A stretch of DNA of 64,000 bases. Origin: Chiridota heheva. Its lineage: Eukaryota > Echinodermata > Holothuroidea > Apodida > Chiridotidae. The position numbers were made by a program, and so were the translations under genes. The notes under the pieces are model-generated. The model saw nothing but the letters and a program-made list of their open reading frames with translations. It made no database searches and was not told the origin of the DNA. Shown here piece by piece: positions 46,101-61,100 of this stretch (position 1 is its first letter; each line of letters begins with the position of its first letter). The DNA lies in NCBI GenBank assembly GCA_020152595.1, contig JAIGNY010002799.1, positions 62,001 through 126,000 on the forward strand, in the 5' to 3' direction.

Positions 46101-49100
46101 AACCGAGTGCAGGTTTGAGGAAAAAAATGGAAGCAGCAATACTCACGCATATTTCCTTCAGGAAAAACGCTTGTACAATATGTGCCCTTAAAAACATTTT
46201 TTCATACCCTTGGTCCCATACCGTGCATGATTTGTGCAGACGGCCAAGATTTCTCCAGTATTTTATTGGTCAATAAGATTCCTCCAGTATACGATTGGTC
46301 CATCATGGACACGTGAATCTCACCCATGTGACATTTTAATAAATTAGTCATCCGGAAATTGCCAATTCAGATTTGAAAAGATCTACAGTTTGCGAGTTAT
46401 GGCTAGTCAAAGTTAAAGGAATATTCCCATGGAATGGCTAGTCAAAGTTAAAGGAATATTCCCATGGAATTTCATTTTTTATTTATCTGAGAATTTGAGG
46501 ACCAAATTGCTTAAAAACCATATTGATATCTCATTTATAGAAGAAGTTATTGAACTTAAAAGATTTTTCTTGCCCGCATAGAAAAGACTCTTGTACTGAT
46601 TGTTACGTAATCATTATGATGTTATTACAGCACTTCCTGTACTAATCTTTATGTATTTCTTGAAAATGAATCATCAATTTTTCATATATCAAATATAAGT
46701 TACAAGAACAGATTGGGAAACATTGTAAAATTTATTCTGCACTATTCTAAGTAATTTTTGAAGAAAAAATGTTTCGAATCATTTAGAAAATTTAAATTAA
46801 TTTTGGAAGAAATATATAAAGAATAGTACAGGAAGTGCTGTAAAGACCATGATGACTTGGACCAACACTCTTTTACGCAAACAAGCAAAATCTTTAAAAT
46901 TCAATAAGTTCTTTAGGAATAAGATATCAACTTCTTTTCTTTTTTACCTATCTGTTTCTTTTCTCGTCCTATTTCTATAAAATATATTAAAATGAAATTC
47001 TATGGGAATATTCCTTTCAAAGAATTTTGAATGTTGTGTTGTATGAAGGAGAAGACAAAAATCTTAAATGTAATTTATTTCATTTTTGTCCTACATTTCT
47101 GTCACTGAAAGTGATCACTTGTTTTCTCCTGTTTAATTTGCACTGAAGGAATAATCGTTTTGTTTGTTGATGTTTAATGGCACCGCGACAGTCAAGAGTC
47201 AAATGTGCAGAATAATAGAGATTCAAATCCTATTGCTCTTATTCAATTACTGCCACTCGAAGAATGGTAAAGGAGTACAAAACAATACATTAACATGGCT
47301 TATCTTTCTAATAAAAAAGGAACCAATTCTAAAATGAAAATCTTTAAATCTATGATTTCTGTACATAATTTAATTTTACTTTGCTGTTTTTCATTAAAAG
47401 CTTTTGTCTTCCACAATAAAAGCTTAATTCTGGAGACCACAATTACTTGAGGGCATTTATGATATCAGAGGCACACAAATGAAAAGTGGAGAACTGCAAA
47501 TAAGTCTTGAATAAATTTACATATCATATTACTTTGTTTTCATTCAAAAATAACTAAAAGTAAGGTTTACTGGAGCAGAAAAGGTTATTTAAATTTAAGG
47601 TTAGGGTTAAGTTTCTTAAATTTTTACTTTTTAATTTGTTAAATTGTTTGTGACAAACAGATTTATTTGCTTCCTGCAGCTTTTTTCCAGGATGCACTTG
47701 ACAGCCAGATGCACATACTCTATTGATTGATTGATCGCACTTTATTTCAAACCATAATACAAAATGTAACAAAAGTGTTGATTTACAAAGTTAATTGGTT
47801 TAGGGGAGCACTCAGAAGACACGAATGTATCTGTAGGTGAGGTACCTCCTTACACAGTTACATGAATTGAGAAAAAAAAAAAAAAAAAAAACGAAAGAAA
47901 AAATTCAATAGTTACGCTATATACATAAAATACCAAAAACGAAAAGTGAAGGACGAGTTAGTTCCTTAAATTACTACTAGATTTGATAAGATGGGCTTTA
48001 AGTTTACTTTTAAAAGTCATGAGAGTGGAACAATTTCTAAGATTGATTAGTAGGGAATTCCATATAAAAATGCCTTTGTATTTTATAAAATGTTGAAAGA
48101 TATCAAGATTGTACAGTGGAGTTAGTAAATCGTTGGCATTGCGTGCATTATACGTGTGGAATTGACTGTTGGAAGCAAAATAATGTGAAAAAATGTTTGG
48201 AAGGGTGCCCTTATGATAATGAAACATAAAAATAGAAGTATGGTAATTAAATAAATCAAAAATATGAAGTGTCTTTAAATTGGATAGAACAAGACACTTA
48301 CCTCTGTACAAAGATGGAAGTAGCAGAGAAGAATAGTGGCCTCGGAACAGGTGATCACTAAAATCAAGGCAACAATGCAGAGGAACCCAAACATGTAGTA
48401 AAACTGGTGTGACCTGTGAACAAAAGCATGAGGTGCCATACTTCTTTTACATCATGTTATTGTATTTCAAAATAAGCTATTGTATAGTATACAAATTATG
48501 AAAAGACACGTTGCTAAATTGGTGATGGTGTATAGGGTTGGGAGGTAGGGGGGGGGGGGGTGGTCAAGTGGCTCAAATTGAAAATGTAGTCACACTACTT
48601 AAAGGAAGTCAGAACATGTAAAGATTTTACAAATCTTTATCTTGCACTTCCAAGAATTGTGTAAAATTAGAAAAATTTGTTGCCTACATGACAAATGTAA
48701 AAGTGATAAAAGAGTAAAATTCAAATTAATGGCCTGTTTGGCTGTACCTAACAAAAACATTTAAATGCTTTTCACAAAAGCAAAAGAATATTCTATTCAC
48801 AATGTTATATGCTCTTTATCTTTTGCAATCCAACTAAAAAGCTACATATCAGTGCAGGGTACCTAACTAAATTCCATGCCTTTTCATGGCCCCATTTATG
48901 TTTTCCATGATGTTTTTGAAGTGAAAAATGTCATTTATTTACCTTTTGTGGGATGGAAAATTCAAACTTGCAGATTCTAGCTCATGCTACACATTTATGG
49001 GAATTTCAGGCTCACTGCCATAATTTCTCAGATTTCCTTCACATTCCAGACCAGGAACAGCAAAATTCCAGAACATCCTTAGGTAATCAATGACCCCTAA

Positions 49101-52100
49101 AAATCCACCTATACCTGGAAACTGACAGCAAAATTCTAGGACATCCCAGGTATACAATGACCCCGGAAATCCTCCTATACCTGGTAATTAACAGCAAAAT
49201 TCCAGGACATCCCAGGTATTCAATGACCCTTAGAAATCCACCTATACCTGAAAATTAGCAGCAAAATTCCAGGACATTCCAGGAATTCAATGACCCCTGG
49301 GAATCCACCTACACCTGGTAACTAACAGCAAAATTCCAGCCTAACTTCTGGAAATTCACCTATCTGTAGTCCTTACTGATGCACATTATATTTATCATAC
49401 ACTATTGTATATTGGACTTACCAGATGCTATTGAGAATGAAGAAAAGCTGGATGAAAATACATCCAAAGGGAAGGATGCCGCCCATGACAATTCCTGGAA
49501 TTGGCATGGTGTAAAATGTCTGCTCTGGAATCTGGCGTGGAATCTGGTTTGTGCGAACTGGAAATTCCACAGGCTGAAAATATAACAAAAAATTGGGATA
49601 AGTACAGCACTCTTTTATGTGTGAGCTTTTATCTACCTACTGTGGTGTAGCGGTTATCATACCTGTCTACAGACCACGAGGCCCCGGGTTCAAGCCTGGG
49701 GTGGGTAGACATGCCAGTGCACCACAACTGGTTATCAAAGGCCGTGGACATTGACTTGGTTGTCGATGTTATGTCTGTCCGCACGTCGTACCTGTGTTCT
49801 CGCCCGGTCGTATTAAAGCGTTTCGTGATAGCATTTGTACTATCATGACCTAATACGCAGGCGACGACCCCGTCATTGTAATTGTGTGTTCAACTCTCTC
49901 TCTCTCTCCTCTGTGAGCTTTTTCTATGGCAAACCTACAATAGAGATGACTTCTAAAATACTGTAGGTACAATAAGATCAATCAAAATTATAAAGCTTTC
50001 AGAAAATAGTCAGCTGACAGGTCCGAAAATTTGTTTAAACTTTATTCCATAATACCTCAGCACTGATCACAAGTCAAAACAAAATCAGGACAATTCATGT
50101 TTTGAATGTATTCATGTTCAAAAAATATGTAACCAAGTATGAGACAACGATCAGTATTTTTGATCTGTTTTTCAGCCTTACTAAATTCAAGACTAAAGAT
50201 GTTTGTATTCGGAGAACCTTTGCTTTTTTTTGGTCTGCAAGCATGTTATCAGTGAGTAGCTATTATCTATCATAGCAGCAGTTCTGTGAATATTTCATGT
50301 ATTTAATCAACACACCAAAGCTTTTTTACCAATATCATTCAGATTGGTAACAGATGGATCAAATTAGGTACCTGGTTTTAATGTTTGGCTACTTAACTCA
50401 GCACTAAAAAGAAATTATTTTTTCTATCTCTACCCATGTTGGCTTTTGAAGGAAAATAGATAATGGGGTAAAATTAGGAATTATTAACATAAAATTGAAA
50501 CAATTGGTCAAATTTAAGAAAAATCATTTGTAATTTTGGTCAAATTTGTCAACAAATTTCTAGAAAATCAAAAAAGATTGCCTAAAAAAGAATTGTTTTT
50601 GTTGAAAATTGACAAAAAAAGGACCTCAAAATGTAAGACATTTTCCTCAAAATGAAGGGAATTTCACAAAAATTGAAGAAAATCACCCCAAAATGAACAA
50701 AATTTCTGGAAAATTAAAGAAATTTGCACATAAATGAAGAAAATATCCCTTAAATTGACAAACAATTCAAACATTAACTTACCCTCTTTTTGAAGCCAAA
50801 ATAAGCTCCAATGAAGACAAGTGGGGTGGAGATACCGAACCATAAGGCAAGTATTGCTATGAGGGTGCTGAATGGAATGGCTGCAGAACTACCCTCTCCC
50901 CACAGGAGAAGATTCATGAGGAGAAAATCAGCAAAAATGATTCCTGGGATCAAGAAGCTGGTCAGGAACACATTTGACTTCCAACGCTCACCATTAAATG
51001 CTGTTGTGGAAAAGAATATCATTGGGAGTATAGAAAGTAAGATACATGCTTTTGACTGATTTGTGCTTGACTACCAAAAATAAACGGTCAAATTTACCTA
51101 CAAACTTTTCATTCAAAGAACCAGACAGCACACGCATCCTCATAAGGTGTTCATATTTGTTACAGATTTTCAAGGATTAGGAACTTGATGTACTACTAAT
51201 TCTGTCAATAATTCATTACCCGTCTGCCAAACACTGCCCAGAACTAACAAATTTATCAGGCCTTTGCTGACCCAATCAATGAAAGGATACAAGATTGGTG
51301 ATACATACAAACCAGAGTTTACAGGTGACCTTAGAACATACTCCTTGATACCACTATTTAAGAGTTAAAATTCATTCGAAAAAATTTCCGCGGCTCTCAA
51401 TAAAAGTGTCAAAAATCTTTCCACGAAAACATGTGACAGAAATAATACGAATGTACTAAATACATCCTTATATGCTCACACTTTAGCACACATGTTCCCT
51501 CTTTCACATTTAATGTACTTTTCATCGCACAATAACACCACACTTTATAACACCTTTCCCTCTTTCACATTTAATGTACTATTCATCGCACAATAACACC
51601 ACACTTTACAACACCTTTCCCTCTTTCACATTTAATGTACTATTTATTGCACAATAACACCACACTTTATAACACCTTTCCCTCTTTCACATTTAATGTA
51701 TTATTCATCGCACAATAACACCACACTTTATAACACCTTTCCCTTTTACATTTAATGTACTATTCATTACACAATAACACCACACTTTACAACACCTTTC
51801 CCTCTTTCACATTTAAAGTACTTTTCATCGCACAATAACACCACACTTTACAACACCTTTTCCTCTTTCACATTTAATGTACTATTCATCACACAATAAC
51901 ACCAAACTTTACACCTTTCCTCTTTTACATTTAATGTACTATTCATCGCACAATAACACCACACTTTACAACACCTTTCCCTCTGACACATTTAATGTAC
52001 TATTCATCGCACAATAACACCACACTTTATAACACCTTTCCCTCTTTCACATTTAATGTACTATTCATCGCACAATAACACCACACTTTACAACACCTTT

Positions 52101-55100
52101 CCCTCTGACACATTTAATGTACTATTCATCGCACAACAATATCACACTATACAACACCTTTCCCTCTTTCACATTTAATGAACTATTCATCGCACAACAA
52201 TATCACACTATACAACACCTTTCCCTCTTTCACATTTAATGAACTATTCATCGCACAATAACACCACACTTTACAACACCTTTCCCTTTTTCACATTTAA
52301 TGTACTATTCATCGCACAATAACACTACACCTTACAACACCTTTCCCTTTTTCACATTTAATGTACTATTCATCGCACAACAACACCGGAGAACATTCTT
52401 AGAGCAATGAACCCAAAACCTTAACTTTTTACCACATTTACTGTTGCATACTCAAGAAACAACAAAAAACTGTTCCCGCGAATTCCTGTTTTTCCAGCGG
52501 TTACAACTGCCCGAACCTTAGCCTTTGTCCAGGTCTGCTACTATCTAGAAATGCCTTGAAACAATACAGTGGCATCCAGAAATGCCTTAAAACAATACAG
52601 TGCCATCCAGAAATGCCTTGAAACAATACAGTGCCATCCATAAATGCCTTGGAACAATACAGTGCCATCCAGAATTGCCTTGGAATAATACAGTGCAATT
52701 CAGAAATGTCTTGGTACAATACAGTGCCATACAAAATTGTCTTGGAGCAATACAGTTACATTCCAAACAATGTCAAGATGCGGTATTAATATTTGTATGT
52801 TTAATTCTTATTGTCGGCTTCCCAAGAACAGAAGCTGAATTAAAGAACTAAGAAGAACTTGTAGCACTCTCTAAATGCCAGCATACCATTAAGTTATTTA
52901 TGTCTGGTCCACAGAGAATAAATTTAGCTTAAAAAATTAAATTCTTACTTTAGGGATTTTAATTATGGGAGATATTAATTATGGGAGATATTAATTATGG
53001 GAGATATCAATTATAGGAGATATGCTATTTCAAGTGCAGACTTGGCAATTAGGAAACTTATACTAGTGTATCAGTGTCCTGCATATGCCCATGACCAGCA
53101 CAAGCCCATGTCCAGCACAAGCCTATGACCAGCACATGTCCATGACCAGCACAAGCCCATGTCCAGCACATGCCCAGCACAAGCCCATGTCCAGCACATG
53201 CCCATGACCAGCACAAGCCCATGACCAGTACATGCCCATGACCAGCACAAGCCCATGTCCAGCACAAGCCCATTCTCATATTTCGGCCATGAGATTTGTT
53301 CTGTAGTAAACCAACTTGAACTGTCCAGTCCTGCCAGCACAAGTTCTTATTAAGGCTGAAAATTAAAATAAGTCAAGAAGTTTGGCTATTGGGATTTTGT
53401 AGGTAGGTTAAATACATACACAAACATGTGGGAATTATACTCACTTTTGTATATCCTTGCAGACACATATCCAGCCAGGAACCCAAGAAAAACGTAAACA
53501 AGAATGGCAGCTGTCATGAGTGACCCACGATTTGCAGGAGACAAAACCCGATGCAAGCAAACACTGAAAAAATGAAAGGAAATAATTACTATTTCAAAGA
53601 AAACTCCTAGAAACTTGACTTCGATTCATCATTTTGCTTCAGACTCCACCTTCATTAGGTCTAAACTTCCCAATACATTGTGTGTCGTAAGCCCCCAACA
53701 AAATCTAAAATCTGTTGGGGTCAATATTGCTCACAACAGAAACCACAATCCAGCACAAGCAATTAAACCAAAGATTTCAGCACACAATTCACCTCACTTC
53801 TCATGATCATAATCTGACATAATTTCACTGCAGCTGCACTAACTTTCAAACTCAACACAAGGACAAAAGTATTCCCCTGTGGTCAATGTGTCTGGCTTGA
53901 AGTAATAATTTACAAATAGGATGGTATTTAACAGTGAAGGTTTTGTTTGTTTATTGATGAGTGATTTTGAAGTGATGTTTTTGTTCAACCTTGTAGGCTT
54001 TGAGAATTTTGGGACTGAAAATCCATTGTGACAGATTTTCATTTTTAAAATTTTCGCAAAAACTTTTAAAGATTGATAAACAGCTAGAAATATATACTGT
54101 AACTATTTCCTACGCAAAAGAAAATCTCAGTAAAGTATTTCAAATTTTGAAATAAGTATATTTAGCTTTCAAGTTACAACTAATCAAATTATGTTTGATG
54201 AGGTTTAACGTCACCACGACAACAAAGGTTAAAATGTGCCAGAGGGATTTCATTGCATTTATTTGTTTTTTTTTTCACAATGTATTTACATATAATTACA
54301 GAAGAGTTTTATTTACAAATATATTATGAAATTTACAAAATATGAACATACAGAATATATATAGTTGTGAAAAGAAGTGTTGTATAAAAACTTTGGTGAG
54401 CTTAAATGAGTACAACACTCACCAAATTACAAAACAAAAATGATAACAAATTTGGTAGTATAAAACGCCCCCACCCCACAAACCAATAGATACAAGTGGA
54501 GCTATGGGTCCCCATCTCACCCCACCCGATCACAGGAAAAAGTAATGATGTAAGGATGTAAGTATTTAACTGTAAAAGGGAATGATTTTAAAAATATCAA
54601 TAGTTTATGATGCATTTATGTTTAAGGATTAAATCAGAGGTAGGAAAAAGGTTAGAGGAATTATCTAAGACAAGGTCAAAAGTCAATAGACATGAAGCTA
54701 GGACCATAATAGGAAGTACAATGGAGTAAAGAAATAATAGACATGAAGCTAGAACCGTAATAGGAAGTACAATAGAGTAAAGAAATCATAGACATGAAGC
54801 TTGGACCATAATAGGAAGTACAATGGAGTAAAGAAATAATAGACATAAAGCTAGGACCATAATAGGAAGTACAATGGAGTAAAGAAATAATAGACATGAA
54901 GCTAGGACCATAATAGGAAGTACAATAGAGTAAAGAAATAATAGACATGAAGCTAGGACCATAATAGGAAGTGCAATGGAGTAAAGAAATAATAGACATG
55001 AAGCTAGGACCATAATAGGAAGTACAATAGAGTAAAGAAATAATAGACATGAAGCTAGGACCATAATAGAAAGTGCAATGGAGTATAGAAATAATAGACA

Positions 55101-58100
55101 TGAAGCTAGGACCATAATAGGAAGTGCAATGGAGTAAAGAAATAATAGACATAAAGCTAGGACCATAATAGAAAGTGCAATGGAGTAAAGAAATAATTGA
55201 CATGAAGCTAGGACCACAATAGGAAGTGCAATGGAGTAAAGAAATAATAGACATGAAGCTAGGACCATAATAGAAAGTACAATGGAGTAAAGAAATAATA
55301 GACATGAAGCTAGAACCATAATAGAAAGTGCAATGGGGTAATGAAATAATAAACATGAAGCTAGGACCATAATAGGAAGAGCAATGGGGTAAAGAAATAA
55401 TAGACATGAAGCTAGGACCATAATAGAAAGTGCAATAGAGTAAAGAAATAATAGACATGAAGCTAGGACCATAATAGAAAGTGCAATGGGGTAATGAAAT
55501 AATAAACATGAAGCTAGGACCATAATAGGAAGAGCAATGGGGTAAAGAAATAATAGACATGAAGCTAGGACCATAATAGAAAGTGCAATGGAGTAAAGAA
55601 ATAATAGACATGAAGCTAGGACCATAATAGAAAGTACAATGGAGTAAAGAAATAATAGACATGAAGCTAGGACCATAATAGAAAGTGCAATGGGGTAATG
55701 AAATAATAGACATGAAGCTAGGACCATAATGGGAAGTGCAATGGAGTAAAGAAATAATAGATTGAAGCTAGGACCATAATAGAAAGAGCAATGGAGTAAA
55801 GAAATAATAGACATAAAGCCATGACCATAATAGGAAGTGCAATGGAGTAAAGAAATAATAGACATGAAGCCAGGACCATAATAAGGAGTGCAATGGAGTA
55901 AAGAAATAATAACCATGAAGCTAGGACCATAATAGAAAGAGCAATGGAGTGAAGAAATAATAGACATGAAGCTAGGACCATAATAGGGAGTGCAATGGAG
56001 TAAAGAAATAAAATAAAATATGGAGGCAGAGGGGTGGAAAAGGATGTCTAAATATAAATGTAGAGGGAGGTATGATGAAGAAAGGAGATAAATTTACTGG
56101 GGAATTTTTCCGGAAGAGTGAAGGAAGCTCTGGGGAGGTTGTACAGGGGCAGTCAATGAGGACACGGTAGGCAGTTGGGGGCAATGACAGTTATTGCAGA
56201 GGGTGGAGGAGCAGCTAGGAAGGTGGGAGTGTGTGAGATGGGTGTGGCCTATTCTAAGGTGGGTAATGTGGACATTGTCTTTATGAGAGAGATTATGACG
56301 ATATCCTAACAAATACAAAAATAGTGACGTATGAATGAAAAGACAGCTCAACATGTAATTCTTTGTATTTATTTCCTAAATTTCCAGCACTAAAAATGAC
56401 GGACTTTGTTTTGTTCTATGTTGATTTTGAGTTTGGAAAGGACCTGAAAACGTTTCAGAAGTATCAACCACTGTCCTTTAGAGAAGTTTGGAAGAGGATT
56501 AAGGACCACTGGATTTGGATTTAAGGATTAGTTCAGTAGTCAAGCATGTTTATCTTATTGAAAGCGGACTTTAAAAGAAACAAGATGGTGGTGAAAGCAT
56601 TCAAAAATCTTATTCTGTTAAGGAGATATTTAATTTTAAAGCTCGCCCAATCTGTGTAGAAATGACTGGAGTAGTAAGTCTACAATAAAAGGTTGGCACC
56701 CTAATTGTCAGACTATTAACAATCATTAATGTATTTTAAAGAAAATGTAACGTTTTTACTAGTTGAATAATTTTTCCTCAAGACTTTCTTCAGGTGGTAA
56801 ATTTTAAGTACCCTTAATAGATTCTATTTTACAACTTTCCTGGCATATCCAATGGCTAATAATCCACAAAATTAAAGGGCCAAGTATGATAGCATACAAA
56901 AAGAATTTTTAGGAATCCGAGTATGTGATGTCATAAGTAGTCTGATTTCAGTTGTTTCTACATAAATTATACCAAACTTAAACTTAAATATCTACTAATG
57001 GAATATGATTTTTTCACCATTTTGTTTCTTTCGAAGCCCTCTGTGCTTAACCAATCAACTAATTCTTTAAGAAATAAGTCTTGCAGGTTTTATACATCAC
57101 AAATTTGCATATTGAAGCCTGGAAATTCTAAATGCTCATTAATGGTCAATTAACCTATCTGGGTTGGTTGATTGACAGCTTTTCAATCAATCACCACATG
57201 AATTTGCCTAGCAACAAAATCTGTGTAACTAAGTGGGGCAAACATCCCACGCGGTACTGGTGCAGTGCAGCTAGCTAGCAGCGCTCATGACGTCAATGCA
57301 ATTTACTGCACAAAACAAATTTCTGCACACACAGAATGAGTGACAGCAAAATGGTGAACAAAAATTGCACTTACGGGCCCGCTGCGGGCTTTGTAGATCT
57401 GATTGCTACTCAGAACACTTAGCAAACTGAATTTTGTTGATCCCTTTTGCTAAAAACTTTAAAGATCCGGAGAAGTGCCATAAATGGATTACAGCTTGCA
57501 GTAGGCCTCGCGAACATCTAACTAGCAATTAGAGCTGTGACCGTTTAGCGTGTACTCGCTACACGCTCGCAAATCTTGTAAACGTTTACTAAATACTTCA
57601 TTGCGAGTAATCGTTTTTCATACATTATAGGCCTAGTGTCTTGCCGTTGAAAATCAATATTCATGATTCAAATCACACACATTCGGGCTGACAAAATTCC
57701 AATCAATGATTTTTACAAACTCTAAACCCGATTAGCATAATCTTTTTTAAATGTGCGAATCACAAATGCGCAGTAATCACCAATGAATGGGGATATTATG
57801 CACTTTGATTTTGCCGAAATCTGAGTAACCTAACTTGTAAAATGCACCGCGAATGTGCAGCAGTAAACAGTGAAACTAACAATAAGCCTAACGTTAGGCC
57901 ATAAGGCTTTAAATCCCACGCAATCAAGGCCCGTTTCATCGACCAAAAAACACTTGAATCGTGACAATCAGTACATTTACATGTAAAAATTACCTGATGA
58001 GTCAAATAAATTTTGCAAGAAAGAAAAAATATTGCATAATAAATAAACAGAAAAAGGTTTTAACAAAGCTGAAATTCTGCATGCTCGCAAAGATGGCGCC

Positions 58101-61100
58101 ATTTTTCGAGAGGACTGATATTTCAGAACTTCCTGGTGGTGGCGTAGTTTTGAAATGTTTTACGGCGAGGTTTATCATAGGCCTCAATATGCAAGATTTT
58201 CACAGAACTTTGAAAGCCGTGAGCGAATAGGACAAACAAGTTACGCGATGTTGAGTTTAAATGACATTGAAAGGAAGTTATCTGTTCTATCTAAACTGAA
58301 TTTCCATGCATATTTTCCATAAAAATGATGATTTATACTGTAAAAGTAAACTTTTACGATTTGGAAAGCAAAACTCAGCGTCTATTTGGGCGATGCAATC
58401 AGTACTTTTGCCATACTAATTGGCGCGATTTTTTTTTCGCCTGCGTAGTTTTGGAACATATAACTGGCAATGCATTGGTAATGCACAATTGCGGATTTGG
58501 GGTTTGTTTGCCCCCACCTACTTACCTTGTTGCTATGTGGGTGTGGCTTATTTTGTAACTCTGGGACATTAATTGTCACAGACTTGGACTTTTTGACATG
58601 ATTTCTGCCATCTGCATGAATTCTAAATTATATTCTAGCTGATGGTGTCTCTACCTAACCATCCTTTACACATTTGGTTTCAAAATGTAGATGAATTACT
58701 CACAGAGGGTAATGAATATCATGACAATAATCTGGGTTCCGGTCCCAATGAGGACTGACAGAAGCATGCCTTTACGTGGAGGTCTAAAGACGTCTCCGTG
58801 GACAAGCTTCCAACCAAATTCCTCTTGCGCTTCCTCCTGTACACAAAATGAAAAAAAAAACACTTTCTACTCAGAGCCAGCCATCCTCACAAGCATCAAA
58901 ACCTGATATTTTTTAATCTGCCAATGTACAGGTAGGCAACTTGTAAGCTCTGGCATCAACCCCACCCACTCCCCCACCCCCACCTACCCCAAAGAGATAC
59001 GCAGTCAAATGAAAATAAAACTTAGTGCTGTGAAATGTGTGTGGTTCTTCAGACATGTATGGAATGAAAATGAACATGCAGATAACCACAAGACACATTT
59101 ATAGATTATGTGCATGTGACGTCACACACCCTCAGCCAGGTACCTCTTGAGTAACCAAAGTAAGTTTTTATATAAAGCCCACTATACACGATTTGCGCTA
59201 ACTGGCAAATGTGAAAAACAGAAAGACACTTTCAGTTATCGAATCAAAATAGAAAATCCCCAAAAAAAAAAACCTTTTTTAAGGAAAATATCCAGAAATG
59301 AATTTTTCTCATTTCAGCAATGTTCAGTTTTGACATAAAAGATGCCAGCACATCGGGACAGTTAGCCCAATATTCCCTTGGTGTGCGCCATTCAACCAAT
59401 GTCACTTCTCTCAACAGCTGAATGAGCTAATGCAGTATGAGCTACTCTAAGATGATTCTTACCGTATCCATCTCGTTGTAACGGGCAATATCCTTGTGCA
59501 AAGTTCGCAATAAGATCATGGCCACCATTCCTGATAAGAACAGTACGATCACGAGAGAGTTGGTGATGCTGTAAAACAAAGAAAATCAGATTCAATAAAA
59601 ACATCAAAAATTAACCGTAACAAATATGTCAGACTCCCCTTTCTGACATTTCCTGCATCCATACAAAATCTTCACGTGTTTCATCATCACAACTTTTTAT
59701 GAGTCGTCGGACTGTTAATTCACTGGTATAGCAGTTTTGGAAAACTCTTGAAATATATTGTGAGGTATTCCGAGACGCTGAAAAATACATGAAAACCTTT
59801 TCCCAAACTATCATGGCATGGATGTATTTTGATCCTGTCAACCGTTAACATGTACATACTAGCTAACAACATGAAAATTGAATCAAAACAGACATGCAGT
59901 TGTCAAATAATGATCACTTCCAAACTTTTTACATTAAGCCCCGCCCACTCCTTAATATGCATGATATCACCGACAAAAAACAAATAAGCACATCTGCAGA
60001 CCATGGGCTATCTGTGTACCACATATGACATAAATCCAGTGCATTGTTCTTGAGATATCATGTTTACAAGCTAGCCGTAACACATGTACACACACACACA
60101 TACATACAGAGAGGATACACGTTTCTTACACTTTCCAAACCTATATTTTCTGATGAGGAAAGTTCATGACACACCTTTCCCAGGAAATAGGGTGCATCTT
60201 ACAATTGATAGGTGCATGAGACACAACAGAGAAGAAGTTGATGGCTTAGCACTGGTCATAGTTTGAGGGCGCTAGGTAGGTTTTCATTTACATAGGAGGT
60301 ATAGAATGATGTATTATTATTATTATTAGCTATTATCATAATTGCTACAACTATTATTATTATTATTATTATAGTTATTATTATTATAATTACTACTATT
60401 ATTATTATTATCATTATTATTATTATTATTATCATCATCATAGGTTATGACAGTGTGATTACTCTGATAAAACTAACATTTAGGGCCCGAGGTCCTAGGT
60501 AGAACTGTGTTGCCTAATGTTATGAAAATTCTAATTTTGACTATTTCATCGGAAAAAACATGGTATGAGAAAGAGGAATACTTTGAAAATAATTTGGAAA
60601 ATAGCTGTTTCTTATTTCCATGAAGGAAAGAACAGGGCAGGGGCATAACTTAGGAAAATGTTGGGGTGTTACAAATTTCCTAAAAATAGCCTCAAAATTG
60701 CATGGGAATGAAGGTAGTTTTCTAACACTTGAATGATTTTCCCGGAAATTCAGAAGAAATGTTATTGAAACATAATATAGAATCATACTTTAGCAACTTA
60801 GTTTGGTAGAGCATAGTGCCCCCTTCCCCAACCACATACACATACACACTAGCATCCCTGGAAATATTATCTGAAAATTCAATTTTTGGAATAGCGGAAA
60901 TGGAACAAACAAAATGCTGAAATATGCTCACAAATCGCAAAATGGTAGATTATTATTCGGAAATGTCCAAATAAGGGCATTGAATCAAAAATGATTCATT
61001 TTGGGTATAGCAATGAGATGAAAAGAGATGTGTTGCATGGGAAGGCAGGGTAGAGTATGGAGCATAAGGAATGGGTGGGCATAAAATTAAATAAATCTAA

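Noticed and set aside
49641-49702. Functional tRNA gene
   Set aside because: A and B boxes are present, but the acceptor stem does not close and the tRNA-like part continues into a SINE body with target duplication.
50811-51059. 82-residue plus-strand frame
   Set aside because: Antisense shadow of TM9SF2 exon 5.
54676-55967. Minus-strand frames of 345 and 393 residues, hydrophobic, 17-residue periodic
   Set aside because: Both are readings of the same 51-bp minisatellite in different frames; period divisible by three keeps them open. No start context, domain or splice sites.
57961-58230. 89-residue plus-strand frame including [17 protein letters not shown]
   Set aside because: No recognised domain and no splice or neighbour support; sits in a TM9SF2 intron.
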